Shown: positions 33,231-45,112 of the stretch, one piece after another
How the letters are laid out: the number at the start of each line of letters is the position of its first letter
Numbering within the stretch: position 1 is the first letter of the stretch
NCBI GenBank assembly: GCA_017311185.1
Contig: JAESUZ010000127.1
Coordinates: 558,001-622,000, forward strand
Reading direction: 5' to 3'
DNA length: 64,000 nt
Origin: Proteles cristata cristata
Lineage: Eukaryota; Chordata; Mammalia; Carnivora; Hyaenidae
Made by a program: the position numbers and the translations under genes
Notes under the pieces: model-generated
What the model was told of the DNA's origin: nothing
What the model saw: the letters and a program-made list of their open reading frames with translations, nothing else
Database searches by the model: none

Positions 33231-34811
33231 TTTGGCTAGCTTTCTGTCTTTTGTCAATTTTAAAAGTTTGTTATGCGCTCTGCACCTGCAAGTGCTGCTA
33301 TATTAAAGAAGGCTCATTGACTGTCCAGGGTCTGTCCACTCAGGAAGTGTTCTTTTAATGTTGTCTCTTAGTCTCTTTTGTTGAAACTTTGATTATTTTA
33401 TTTCCCTGGTCATAGTGGTATTTGTGAGTCTCCACCATGTGTGCTTTGGCTTGTTTCTTGAGGTAGCCCTGAAAAGGAAAACAGACAAACACACTGGGAA
33501 CAAAGGCACACAAATGCACAGACAAATCCAACAAACAAGCAAACCGAAAGGGAAAAGGAAAAATAAATGAAAAAACCAAAAGACAAAGGACAGTTTAAAA
33601 GCATAAAATCAGAATTCCCAGCTACAGAGAAAGAGCAGGGTGTATGCAGTGCTGATGGAAGAGCATATACAAAGAAAAAAATGACAGGGATGGGGAGAAA
33701 GTGAAATTGGACAATCACCAGTTAGAGAGACTAAGAGGCTTAATTCAGAGAGAGAAAGAGGAGAATATGGTAGGAGGTGAGGAGAAAGAAACAAAATGTT
33801 ACCGCCCTTCCAAAAAAAAAAACCCATATGGTCTGATTATTCCCCAGAGAGAGAGAAAGGAAGGTAATGACAGAGGTGTAGAATATGCATCTAGAGAATG
33901 GATTAAATGTGACGGTTTAAGCAAACCAATATCCAGAGTGTCCAGTCCAGCAGGGATAATAGGATAAGAGAAAATATACCTGAGTAGAAGAATTGATCTA
34001 GAGTTAATCACAGCAATGCATCAATGTTGGTCTTGCCCCCAGCTCCAGTTTAAAAAAAAATCAGCTCTCCAGCACAAATGGACGTGGTTTGGTATAGGCA
34101 GGTCTCACCTCCACTGTGGGTCCGCAGGCTGCTCCCTGAGGACCCGTCTTGGTGGTTGTGGGGAGAAAAACGCCCCAGTCTCTTCTGGAACCACGTGTTG
34201 CAAATCACTCTTTTGGGTCTGATTTCCCTGGGCTGTGGGCTTAGCCACGGTGGGCCGTGTTCTATGTCCCAAGCTCCACCTCGTTTCCAGATCTCAGTAT
34301 GTGTGCTTTAATGATACTGCCTGAAATGTAATCCCACAAGTTGGGCCACTTCTCAGCCAGGGATCAAGCTGGGAGAGCAGCAGAGCAGTTTCTCCTGGTG
34401 CCACCAGGGACCAGGGCACCCAGCCCAAAAACAGTGCCTCAACTAGAAATAGGGTCACTCTCTGAATGCCCTGTGGTTACGAATGTGATGATTAGAGCCC
34501 TCTCCATCCCAGGCCAAGGTTTTTCTCTTCTTTAGGAATAGTTCTATGAGCAGTGCCAGCTGCTCTTTCTCTTTCCCTTCCCCACAGAGAGGGGGCTCCC
34601 TCCCCTCTGTGACTCCGGGTCCTGGCCCGTTTTTATCTTCTCCAGTTCGCACTCACACACCTATGAGGCTGTCTTCTTGGTGGACTCTGTCTCTTTTCCT
34701 CCCAGACTCCTGCGGTTCAGTGTCTTATGGCTTCAGGCCTTCTCTGTTTGAGAGATTCAGGCAAGCGAAATGTAGGGAGCTCCCTACCTCTCACTATCTT
34801 GCCTCAGGTCC
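33231..34811 (-). promoter_or_regulatory. L1 5' UTR with internal Pol II promoter
   Basis: About 1.58 kb between the 5' end of the element and the ORF1 ATG, with a richer-GC part at 34080-34760. CAAGATAGTG about ten bases from the 5' end is a one-to-two-base variant of the YY1 core CAAGATGG that positions L1 transcription. By analogy with other L1s it may drive sense (leftward) and antisense transcription. Activity is inferred. Confidence 0.7.
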
Positions 34812-34825
34812 TGCAATTGTTTTTT

Positions 34826-35389
34826 ATATGGTGATTATGCACATAAATGTTGAGTGCTCAAGTGGTGGAGTAAAATAAGTCTATAGATTAACTTACTCAG
34901 TATCTATTCTGTTACCCTTCACCCTTGTATTTCAGTAAAACAATATTTCTCAGGCTTCCTTGATAAAGTACAGTTCCAAATATGGTCTAGCTTAAGCCAA
35001 GCAGTAGCCTCAGTATAAGACTTGGAAAAAAGACATGAGCAACATGGAATATTGAACATAAGTGGGGAGATGCATATTTCTTTTATGCATGTTTCTGTAA
35101 CTACTTGGTTCTTTTAGTTCAATTCTGGTAGAAGGTCACTCTTTGGTTTAAAGTATCACAAGTGTAAAATGCAATAGCATGAAGTAGTGGTTTTCTGATG
35201 GAAGAATTTAGTGATATGGAAAGTTGTCTTTCTTAGCTGCAATTGTTTTTCATGTAGCATTCACATCTGACTTCCTAGTTCTGCATTTTCATTAACTAGT
35301 TAAATAAACTGTAATCTATCTGTTTCTGCTTAAAGTATCTAGAGAGATGTGATTATCTGTAACTCAAAATCCTAAGCAACAAAAATCAA
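34826..35389. other. Unassigned DNA
   Basis: Nothing recognised. Confidence 0.5.
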
Positions 35390-35985
35390 TAGATTTTCCA
35401 CATCATAGTGATTGAGAGATCCTTATTCAAGAAATATCACTAATGAGGGGAACACAAATTAAAATCACAAGAGATATTGTTTCACACCTGTCAGAATAGC
35501 TATTCTCAAAGAGATAAAAAATAACAAGTGAGAATGTGGAGAAAATAAAGCACTCGTTCAGTCTTGGTGGAAATATAAATTAGAAAACACTATAGAAAAT
35601 GGTATGGAGGTTGCTCAAAACATTAAGAATAGAATTGCCAGATGATCCATCAATCCCTCCTCTGGATACTTATCCAAAGGAAATGAAAACAGTATCTAGA
35701 AGATATATGTGTAAATTCATGTTCATTACAGCATTCTTCACAATAGCCAAGATATGGAAACAACCTAAATGTCCATTGATGGATGAATGCATAAAGAGAA
35801 TGTGACACACGTAAGCGCATGTGGGAGTACACGTGTGTGCGCATACACACACAAACGATGTGAATTGATAAATATGTTAATTACCTTGATCTTGGTAATC
35901 ATTTTATAATGTATATCAGATAATCACATTGTACCTTCTAAATATATATAATTATATCTATCAGTTATTCCTCAATTAAGCTGGA
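35390..35985 (+). mobile_element. L1 ORF2 C-terminus and 3' UTR, plus strand
   Basis: A frame at 35599-35805 reads P-L-D-T-Y-P-K-E-M-K-T and I-A-K-I-W-K-Q-P-K-C-P-L-M-D-E, the usual end of L1 ORF2. Upstream DNA (TCACACCTGTCAGAATAGCT) extends the ORF2 match. Downstream is an old-type 3' UTR (ATTGTACCTTCTAAATATAT). Dead, 5'-truncated copy. Confidence 0.88.
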
Positions 35986-37099
35986 GGAAAGAAACATAAA
36001 AGGGTGAAGCAAGTTTTAAGATTGTTATAGTCCATGTACAGCTTCCTTTTATTTTGTTGACTTTAAATTTAGTCATTGCCATAGACCGTTTAAGCTAACT
36101 TCCCCATGACTTGTATTCTCCTGGCAGCCAATTTCCAAAAAGCAATCACAGAGCAGGATTTCATTTTTAACCAATGGATGAATGCCACAGAGAAATCACA
36201 GGCATGCTTTCTTTCATTTTTCCAAACAATTAGAGTTGTTCTTACTAGAACCATTCCAGTTAAAGGTCACTTGCTATTTCTGTTCAAAAGCTCCCTTTTA
36301 AAGGTATATTTCTCGGCCATTAAAATTTACTTTAAATGTACAATTGATGGCTGTCTAGATATGATCATTTTATTGAAAAATTATAAATATATATTTATTT
36401 ACATGACACTTAAAGAAAAATAGCATCTATTTTAAAGGGTAACATTCAGCATCTATTGGTCCATGAGAATTTGTACTTTTTAATTTTCAAATTATATATT
36501 TTAATAAAAATGAGTCAAAATGACAAATCTACTGATTGTGATAAAATTCTTGGACTACAATTTATTTATCATTTCAGATCTAACTCTTCTAATGGAAAAG
36601 GGCTTAGATTAGTATATATGTGTGTTAGGAGTAGAAAGGTGATCTCTCCTGTTAAATAGATATGATTGTGGTGATTCTTCACCTTCAGAATAGGTATCAA
36701 TCATACCTTACTGACTCAGGAGTAGGACAAAGTCTGATGTTGCATCACATGGCTTAATCTTCCTACTTGTTTGGGCATTTGAGACTAACTTCATTTCTCT
36801 ATGCAATAGATGTACATAAAAGTATTCATCTTAGCCATCATGTGGCCAGATGATAATCTCGGCATTTTCATCTCAATATGAGTCATTTTTGAGTATTGGA
36901 GAAAATGTGGGGTGGCTTTAAAACATGACAACTTTTGATGTTACAGTGAATATTATTTTTTACTTTATTTCCAATATCTCTGTTGCTAGCATATAGAAAG
37001 ACATGTGTACAAACATTCTCACAGGCAGCATAGAAGCTCAGGTAGATAGATAGATGCATACATTAAATTAATGATATTTTTCCACACATCCAAGGACTT
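35986..37099. other. Unassigned DNA
   Basis: A 105-codon plus frame at 36106-36423 has no recognisable domain or homolog I can name. No repeat called. A short GATA run lies near 37040. Confidence 0.45.
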
Positions 37100-37113
37100 T
37101 ACTGTGTAGAATT

Positions 37114-37365
37114 TTTTTAACTTTATTTATTTATTCATTTTTAGAGAGAGAAACAGAGAGAAAGAGAAAGAGAGACAGAGACAGAGACAGACAGAAGGTA
37201 AGGGGAAGAGAGAGAAGGAGAAAGAGAATCCCAGACAGAAGCAGGCTCTGTGCTGTCATCACAGAGCCCAACAGGGGCTTCTCTCAGGAACCATGAGACC
37301 ATGATTAAAATCAAAGCTAAAATCAAGAGTCAGATGTTCAACAAAGTAAGTCACCCAGGTGCCCC
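37114..37365 (-). mobile_element. CAN-SINE, minus strand, expanded GA region
   Basis: Duplication TACTGTGTAGAATT (37100-37113) and TACTATGCAGAATT (37366-37379), two differences. Longer than usual because of a GA/GACA expansion at 37143-37230 and a local duplication of AAAATCAA near 37305-37325. Confidence 0.93.
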
Positions 37366-37529
37366 TACTATGCAGAATTATTAATTCTAACAGTTTTTCT
37401 ATAGATTTTGCTGGATTTACTATGCTAATTGTTATGAAGTATACAAATAATTTTTTTACTGTGTTTTTCCAGAACCTCAAATGAATGCTGAATAAATGTG
37501 GTGATTCCAGACTTCAGGGGAATGCTTTA

Positions 37530-38196
37530 AATATTTTACACTTTTTTTCTGTTAGTTTTATGTTCACATTTCTTTCTGCCTGAGAAACCTCTCATCTTCT
37601 GATTCAATCAGAATTTTAATTATGATGATAAATCTGTCAAATAGTTTATTGAATGTTTAGAGAGGATCATGTGATTCTCTTTTTTACTATGATGCTAACA
37701 TCTTGTAGAGATTGATTACAGATTGTCACATTAGCACTTCCATTTGTGGAATAAGCTCCACTTTTTCATATTGATGACTTTTATTTGCTAACATATTATT
37801 GTATTTCATGACAGTGTTGTGTCTGTAGTTTTCTCTTCTGTAGTGTTCTTATCATTTTTAGGGTTAAAGAGTTTTAAGGCTTTGTAACATAGTTTTTGAA
37901 GCATTCCCTTTTTGGTTTTCTCTGAAAGAATATGTGGTAGGTTCATGTTGTTATTTCCATATATTGTTTTGGAAAATTAACTAGTCTATATGGGCCTAGA
38001 ATTTATTTTTGAAATGAGTTTTAGTAGTATATTATTTAAACAGACATTAAATATTTTATATTATTTATTTCTCTTAATTTAAAGTTAAAATTTTTGAAAT
38101 ACCATTTAATCAGATTGTCAAATTTATTGCTGTAAAATTGTTTCTATTTTCATTTATTATATATGTTTATTTTTTAAGTTCATTTAAGTTCATTTT

Positions 38197-38227
<31 letters not shown>

Positions 38228-38760
38228 ATTCCAAGTGGGCCCCTCACTGTCTATGCAGAGTTCGATGCAGGACTTGATCCCAGGAATTGTGAGATCATGA
38301 CCTGAGTCGAGATAAAAAATTGGATGCTTAATTGACTGAGCCACCCAGGAGCCATTTTTAAAATTATATTTAATGTGTTCTTGATCTATACTATGCCCTT
38401 GACTTAATAATCAATATTAGTATTTTGCTCTCTTTCTGTCCTCCATTGGTGCAATAGCTAGAATTTTATAAATTTGCTTAATAGTTTCAAAAAATTAACT
38501 TTTTGTCTTTATTATCTCAATTCGACATTTGCTCTCTAATTTGTGTTTATTTTTATCTGTGTTAGCTTCTTCCATCTATTGTTTTTTTTTTTACTAATCA
38601 TTTTCTTGCTTTTAACATAGAGGCTTTAGGTCACTCCTTGTCAGCCTTTACTTCTCATACATGCATTTAAGGCTATCAGTTTGCTTCTAAGTACAATTTC
38701 AACAGTAATGCATATATTCTTTTGTCCTTATACACATTTTAAAATGCTTTGGAGAAGAAA
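37530..38760 (-). mobile_element. Ancient L1 ORF2 remnant, minus strand
   Basis: Antisense of the L1 reverse transcriptase region: CATTTAATCAGATTGTCAA, AAATTAACTTTTTGTCTTTA and GCATTTAAGGCTATCAGTTT follow the order seen in old L1M copies. No open frame survives. A SINE interrupts it at about 38162-38355. Boundaries approximate. Confidence 0.65.
38162..38355 (-). mobile_element. CAN-SINE, minus strand, diverged
   Basis: Reverse copy with a (GA)n tract at about 38197-38228 and head region CTGAGCCACCCAGGAGCC. The duplication is not clear. An extra AAAAAATTG sits between the head blocks. Confidence 0.88.
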
Positions 38761-39481
38761 ATTTTAAAACATGTGCAAAAGGCAGCTAACAAAATGTAGA
38801 GATAGAACATTTCTGGATTTGACAATACTCTGACTTCCACAGAAGAAGAGAATACATCAGAGATTGCATTTTGGAATAAGATTGTTGATACGTATAGGAT
38901 TTCTTAAATAAATTCTGCTTAACTGACAGGCACCAGTAACCTTCCCCTTTGCCCCAGGCAAAAATGGACTCTTCACTGTGCTTTGAGCTACTCTCACCAA
39001 TTGAGTTGAAGGCTTACTGAACACCATTTATGTTTGTTCCCAAATATGGGTACATAAGTTGGATTTTAAATTTTAATTGTATATTTTATAAAATATTTGA
39101 TGAATAGTTTGAATGAGAGCCTGAAAGACAGAACATCATTGCAATTAAAACTAAACTAAATGTTAAGGAAAATTAACACAGTTAAGTCACTAATAAACAT
39201 GCTGTGAAATTACATGTGGGCCAACAATTGTGAAATAAAATCCAGAAATAAAGTAATAAAACTGAAATAAATTTCTCTGTCAGTGTGTTATTAAGCATTC
39301 TTAAGAATAAACTCTTGAAACTAAAATTGGAAATAATAAATGAGTCATGGATATGTTAATATAAAAATCTAGCACAGGACAATCAGTGAAAGAGATTCAA
39401 TGGAAAAACAGCACATAAAATATCCTTTGGTTTCTGTGAAGTGTTTGCAAGTGAATATACTCTTAAAAAAGGAATTTAAGA
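38761..39481. other. Unassigned AT-rich DNA
   Basis: Nothing recognised. Confidence 0.5.
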
Positions 39482-39492
39482 AAAAATATGCA

Positions 39493-39702
39493 GGGGTGCC
39501 TGGGTGGTTCAGTCGATTAAGTGGCCAACTTCTGTTCAGGTCATGATCTCATGGTTTGTGAATTCAATCTCCACGTCACGCTCTGTGCTGACAGCTCAGA
39601 TACTGGAGCTTGCTTCAGATTTTGTGTCTCCCTTTCTCTCTGCCCCTTCCCCACTCATGCTCTGTTTTTCTGTGACTCAATAACATTAAAAAATTAAAAG
39701 AG
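39493..39702 (+). mobile_element. CAN-SINE, plus strand
   Basis: Head GGGGTGCCTGGGTGGTTCAG. Duplication AAAAATATGCA (39482-39492) and AAAAATGTGCA (39703-39713), one difference. Confidence 0.95.
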
Positions 39703-39835
39703 AAAAATGTGCAATGTGTACATATTTTTCCATGATTCCTTTTTCTATATTCATCTTTTTAAAATTAATTCCTGATCTTGTTGGATGTAAATGCTTGTAT
39801 TATACGTTTGTATTATAATAAAGATGGATAATTTC

Positions 39836-40253
39836 TTTTTTTTTGTCTTTTATTTTTATTTTTTCTTTTCTTTATTTTTCTTTTTTTACAGATAGTTTAT
39901 TGTCAAATTAGTTTCCACATAACACTCAAAGCTCATCCCCACAAGTGTCCTCCTCCATGCCCATCCCCCCTCCCCTCCACATCCATCAGTCCTCAGTTTT
40001 TGTCAGCATTCAAGAGTCTCTCATGGTTTGCCTCTCTCCCTTTCCCCCACCATTTCCGCCCTTCTTCTCCCCCTTGGTCCTCCGTTAAGTTCCTCCTAAT
40101 CCTCCTATACGTGCAAACATATGATATTTGTCCTTCTCTGCCTGACTTATTTCACTCAGCATAACACCCTCAAGGTCCATCCATGTTGCTACACATGGCC
40201 AGATTTCATTGTTTCTCATTGCCGTGTAGTATTCCATGGTATAGATAAACCAC
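39836..40253 (-). mobile_element. Young 5'-truncated L1, minus strand, 418 bp
   Basis: Begins with a T-rich run (the A-tail in reverse), then antisense 3' UTR and the last ORF2 codons (E-Y-Y-T-A-M and S-Q-A-E-K-D-K-Y-H-M-F). The perfect 18-bp duplication ATAAAGATGGATAATTTC lies at 39818-39835 and 40254-40271. A perfect long duplication fits a recent insertion. Confidence 0.96.
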
Positions 40254-40271
40254 ATAAAGATGGATAATTTC

Positions 40272-40784
40272 ATGTAATAAAATACAAAAATAATTTTTTT
40301 CCTGCAACAGTAGCTTGCAGGTTCTGAATTAGCTGGATGGAGACAGTTTCAATTTTTTGACAGTGAAATAGTAGAGGTTTGAAAGCTTTTTCCTGTCACT
40401 TGCATGGCTCTCCAGTGGAAACCTTCAAATCCATCATTAATTAATATAGGCTCTGTCAGAGCTATCTCTCTAAAGTTTTTCTTAAATTATAGAGGTGCAG
40501 TCCTGTATTTGCTATTCTTTTACTTATTGGATTTTATAAAATATGTGAACATCAGTCTACCAAACACTTCCAAATATCTGTTACAATATGTTCCAAGGTG
40601 CTCTTCCCAATATGGGTAAAGGTGTGGAAAAGGGGAAATGGTAGAAATCTTCTCAAAAGTGTCACATAAGATTCTCTTTATTCCATTAAAAAAAATTCTC
40701 TTAGTTGCAAATATTGTTTGGCCAGTTTTAGCTTTACCTGTATTGAGAAAGAATAGATAATATGGTGTCAAGAATTTCATTTAA
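40272..40784. other. Unassigned DNA
   Basis: No gene or repeat seen between the L1 and the LTR-bearing SINE. Confidence 0.5.
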
Positions 40785-41738
40785 TGGGGTGCTTGGGTGT
40801 CGGGAGCCATTTCTGAACTCACTAGTTGACAAAACTTGTGAGGTTAAGGCAAGTTTGCAAGGCTCTTGACATCAGATGACAACTGATATCCACCCCCACT
40901 CAATTGTTTCTGCTTAAGCATCGACCACCCCCAAGGCACCTTGTTGATTAGTATTCAGAGTGACTTATTCTGGTCTTGACATGCTGATTGCACCTTATGA
41001 AGGAACATATTGTAGGAGCTTCTTTTGTGATTATGGGAGCAAACATTTGTGTTTCCAGAAAAACTTGTTTTTCTTAATACTTCCCCTTATGCAAACCGAT
41101 TATTGACCCCTGCTCACAAAAAACCAACTTTGCCTTTGCTATGCTAAAAACATTGTCTTGTATTTGAATGCTAAATATACCTTTCTTCCCCATAATTTTC
41201 TTGTATTTGAATGCTAAAGATACCTTCCTTCCCCATAGGATAAGCATCTAAATCACCTACCTCAATCACTATTGATAAAGGTTATGCAGGAGTCTTCTAC
41301 AAATCTATGTTCTGGGAAATTCTTACATATCAAAGAAATTTGTCATCAGAAATCATTGTCTAAGGCAAATGCCACTTCTGTGCCCTCCACCAAACACTTA
41401 ATTATAAAATAAAGTTGAGCCCCAGTCAGAGCAGAGATGCTTGCCTGGTGACCAGAAATATTCTCATGGCTCTTTCATCACTCCCTCACCAACAACATGC
41501 ATCCTTCAGGGACCCCTGGGCCTACTGGAGGCCGACTCCAGCACCTGGGTGGCTCAGTCAGCTAGGCATTTGACTCTTGACTTTGGCTCAGCCATGATCT
41601 CACATTTTGTGGGTTCCAGCCTTGCATCAGGCTCTCCACTGACAGTGCAGGGCCTGCTTGAAATTCTCTCTCTGTCTCTGCCCCTCCTCTGTTTGCTTGC
41701 TCTCTCTCTCAAAATAAATAAATAAACCTCAAAAATAA
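40785..41738 (+). mobile_element. CAN-SINE split by an LTR
   Basis: The first 13 bases (GGGGTGCTTGGG and one more) lie at 40785-40797. The rest resumes at 41544 (CCTGGGTGGCTCAGTCAGCT) and ends in AAATAAATAAATAAACCTC plus an A-rich tail. Outer duplication AAGAATTTCATTTA / AAGAATTCCCCTTA is degenerate. Its middle (CTCTCCACTGACAGTGCAGG) marks a distinct feliform subtype. Confidence 0.92.
40798..41543 (+). mobile_element. Solo ERV LTR, class-II-like, 746 bp, plus strand
   Basis: Starts TGTCGGGAGCCATTTCTGA and ends CGACTCCAGCA, so it is bounded by TG...CA. A 6-bp duplication (CTTGGG 40792-40797, CCTGGG 41544-41549, one change) fits class II (ERVK-like) integration. AATAAAG at about 41409 is the poly(A) signal in the plus direction. 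A 43-bp direct duplication lies inside (41157-41199 and 41200-41242). No internal viral region, so it is a recombined solo LTR. Confidence 0.88.
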
Positions 41739-41739
41739 A

Positions 41740-43165
41740 AGAATTCCCCTTAAAACATGGAATCTAATTTCCAGATTGAGCAGCGAAGAAGCAAACTTAT
41801 AATTACATTTCTCCCATTACATAAAAGCAAATAATTGTAAAAGTATAATTCTACTAGTTATGCTACCGGGAGATTTGACTCATTTTGTTATAAATTAACT
41901 GGAATTTACCATATATGTCGATGCATAGATAAGGAGATAATTTCTCACACAAGTAAATATTCCTAAACAGGGTAACTGAACATGACTGGTGATTCAATAA
42001 TTTAATTTCCAAGAAAAATAGAATCTGGATTTTTAGAAGTTAGAAAATACATATATACAGGCTTCTCAATGATAAATAAGAACTCAGAAGGAGAGCCGAG
42101 AATAGTAGCCCCAAAGTCTTTCTCTAATGCTATCACTAACCTGCATTTCCCAGTGTTTGATGTACTTTAAATTAATTTGAAACTAGTGAAATTTCCAGTG
42201 TCCTTAGGGTCCTAATACCTTCAATATCTCTGTTGAACCTGGAAGCTTCAATTCAATTGAAATTACTTGACATCATTTATGAAAAGTCTTTGAAGTGCTA
42301 CTGACTTAATTTAGGCTGAATCTACTCTGAAGTTATAAAAAAAGAAGGGAAGGGGGACAAAACATGATTTTCAAAACCTCTTTCTTGGTCTGACTTTGTA
42401 ATTTTTCTTTTGTTTATGACTTTCGTAGCATGATTTATTTTGAGAGATACAATAATTTGTGTTTCATTTTTTAATAGTATACTGTATTTGCTTGCTGGAA
42501 ACTGATGCATTGTGAGAATTGTACTGTAATTTTTGACTACTTGTAATATGTATACATCAACAGTGTATTCATGATTAGAATCCAATAAAAATTTTATTAA
42601 AGCATATAGCTCATTGTTTGGGCTATATATAGCAGGGGCTAAACATTACTGAATAAATTGAATGCAATGATCTCTTTGTTAGCTTATTCTATGAGTCATC
42701 ATAAAATTTATTTTTTTCTTACTTTCCAGGAAAAAATACTTCAAGTTTCGAGGAAGTTATAATTCATACCATACTATTTATTAAAATATTAGTAATAAAC
42801 AGTAACTAAAAAAGCCCATCCCCAAAAATTATGCAACATAGTTTCTATGGGAAGTCCATTGCTTCTAGACATATTCTGGTATTACTCAAAATAGCAGATT
42901 TACATATTGACTAACCTACTTACTTATATTAATTACATAAACATAGCCCCATGTCATTGGACCAAGAGTTTATTTTGCTTATTTTCAAATAAATCAAAGC
43001 TGTAATAGCCTCAAAATAGAAGTTTAGCACTTTATGATACATTCCACCTAAATCTAATTTTGTGATTTTCTTTTATAAAATACAAGTTTAGATTGCCTAA
43101 GAATATGTTTTCTGTTATTATTATACCAGAGAGCATTGAAAATTTACTTTAAATAATATGAGTTT
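41740..43165. other. Unassigned AT-rich DNA
   Basis: No coding or repeat signal I can support. Confidence 0.5.
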
Positions 43166-43429
43166 TTTTATTTTTTAAATGTTTATTTTATTTCTGAGGG
43201 AGAGAGAGAGAGAGAGATAGAAAGAGAGAGAGAGAGGCAGAGAGAGAGAGAGAGAGACAGAACGTGAATGGGGGAGGGACAGAGAGAAAAGGAGACACAG
43301 AATCCTAAGCAGGCTTCAGGCTCTGAGCTGTCAGCACAGATCCTGATACAGGATTTGAACCCACAAACTATGAGATCATGATGTGAACCGAAGTCTGATG
43401 TTTAATGGACTGAGCCTCCTGGATGCCCC
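43166..43429 (-). mobile_element. CAN-SINE, minus strand, long GA expansion
   Basis: Reverse copy with (GA)n expansions at 43198-43258. Head region TGAGCCTCCTGGATGCCCC at the right. Duplication only weakly visible (AGTTT). Confidence 0.92.
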
Positions 43430-43754
43430 AGTTTATCTGTGATTCTAATCAATATGTCATCATCTATTGACCCTATGAACTTAAACAGATAAACCTGTTG
43501 AGTGGATTACTGTCCTGGTTACAGATATTTATATGGAAAGTATATCAATAGGACTTCCAGTGTCGGAAAAATGGAAGCAATACCATGTTTCATTGGTTCA
43601 TACTATGATTTTTCACAAGTAGGAATTGTGTGGCACATGTGGCAAAACTTCTCTTTAAAAATGTCTTAAATATCTTAAAATGAGTAGGATATCACAAACA
43701 CAGAATACATACCACCGGCTAATTTTTGTTATCTATATTCTGGGTAGATGTCCC

Positions 43755-44865
43755 ACCAATTTTTTTAAGGTACAGAGATTTCCCATGTACCGCCTGCACC
43801 TATTTACCTCACTGTCAGCATCGTGTGCCAGAGTGGTACACTTGTTACAAGCAATGAACCTAGACTGATACATCATTACCCAAAATCTATAGTTAACTTT
43901 AGTTAGCTTAGAGTTTCCTTTTTGTGTACAATCTTTGGGTTTTGACAAATGTATAAAGACATGAATCCACCATTGTAGCAACATAATTATTAGTTTCACT
44001 ATCTTAAATATTTGTGCTTTATCTAACCTTTTTTCCCATCCCTACCCCTGGCAACCACTGATCTTCCATTCAGTTTTGCCTTTTCTTGGATATCATGATC
44101 ATTGGAATCATATAGGATGTAGCCTTTTAAGTGTTTTTGTTTGTTTGTTTGCTTTTTTAATTTCTAGGAGAGAGAGAGACACAGCGTGAGCAGGGGAGGG
44201 TCAGAGAGAGAGGGAGTGACAGACTCTGAAACAGGCTCCAGGCTCCGAGCTGGCAGTCAGCACAGAGCCCTACGCGGGGCTCGAACCCATGAACCGCGAG
44301 ATCATGACCTAAGCGAAAGTAAGCCACCCAAGCGCCCCTAGGATGTAGCCTTTTAGATTGACTTCTTTCACTTGTTAATATGCACTTACTGTTCCTCCAT
44401 ATCTATTCATTACTTGGTAGCTCATTTCTTTTTAGCGTTGAGTAATAGTGAATTGTCTGGATGGACCAGTTTATTTATCCATTCATCTACTGAAGGACAT
44501 CTTAGTTGATTCCAAGTTTTGAAAATTATGTAGAAAAGTGCTATAAACATTTTATACATGTTTCTGTATAGACACAAGTTTTCAATTCATTTGGGTAAAT
44601 ACCAAGGAGCACAGTTGCTGAATCATATGGTAAGATTAGGCTTAGTTTTGTAAGGAACTGCCATATTATTTTCCAAAGTGACTGTAAAATTTCACATTCC
44701 CCCCAGCAATGAATAAATATTTTTGATGTTGTCAGTGTTTTGGGATTTGGCCATCTAATAGATGTGTTATCTTGTTATTTTAATTTTCAATTCCAAAATA
44801 GCATATGGAGTTGAAGATCTTTTCATATGCTTATTTGCCATCTGTAAATCTGTGGAAGATTTATA
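43755..44865 (-). mobile_element. L1ME-type 3' region, minus strand
   Basis: AGAGTGGTACACTTGTTACA, GGGTTTTGACAAATGTATAA, CTGGCAACCACTGATCTTCC, TTTATTTATCCATTCATCTA, GGGTAAATACCAAGGAGCAC and TTTTCATATGCTTATTTGCC are the antisense 3' UTR and ORF2 end of an ancient L1ME. A young SINE sits at 44130-44338. Confidence 0.88.
44130..44338 (-). mobile_element. Young-type CAN-SINE in L1ME, minus strand
   Basis: Perfect 17-bp duplication TAGGATGTAGCCTTTTA at 44113-44129 and 44339-44355. CpG-rich diagnostic sites are kept (GACCTAAGCGAAAGT, CGCGGGGCTCGAACCC). A ~15-bp deletion between CGAAAGT and AAGCCACC removes part of the head. Confidence 0.96.
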
Positions 44866-45112
44866 GATTCTTCCCTACAATCTCTAGAAGGAATGCAGAA
44901 ATGCTTACTAGTTTGGCCTCCTGACCTTCAGATATATAACAACATAAATTCGTGTTGTTTTAGGTTACTAGGTTTATAACAGTTTGTTATGGCAGGAAGC
45001 TGAAATTAAACCAACTGCTTTCCATTATATCATCATGAGATGAATTTCGGAATACTAGTGGGTCATTTGTCTTGGAGAACATTTACATTATTTAAGGCAA
45101 ATCCACACTATT

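Larger units (their letters stand above)
31577..34811 (-). mobile_element. Internally deleted L1 with intact 5' end, minus strand
   Basis: In minus-strand order: an exact-looking 5' end (GGACCTGAGGCAAGATAGTG), a 1.58-kb 5' UTR, the first ~24 codons of ORF1, a cut-off SINE (33017-33158), the C-terminal third of ORF2, the 3' UTR ending GACAATAAATTATGAAAG, and an A-run. The rest of ORF1 and most of ORF2 are missing. Candidate duplication TGCAATTGTTTTTT (34812-34825) and TGCAATTTTTTTTT (31563-31576) would bound the insertion; if so, 55 bp between two A-runs was carried along. Low divergence suggests a fairly young copy. Confidence 0.85.

Noticed and set aside
43198..43258. GA-rich tract as a separate GAGA-type regulatory element
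   Set aside because: It is the reversed CT-rich segment of a CAN-SINE that has expanded.
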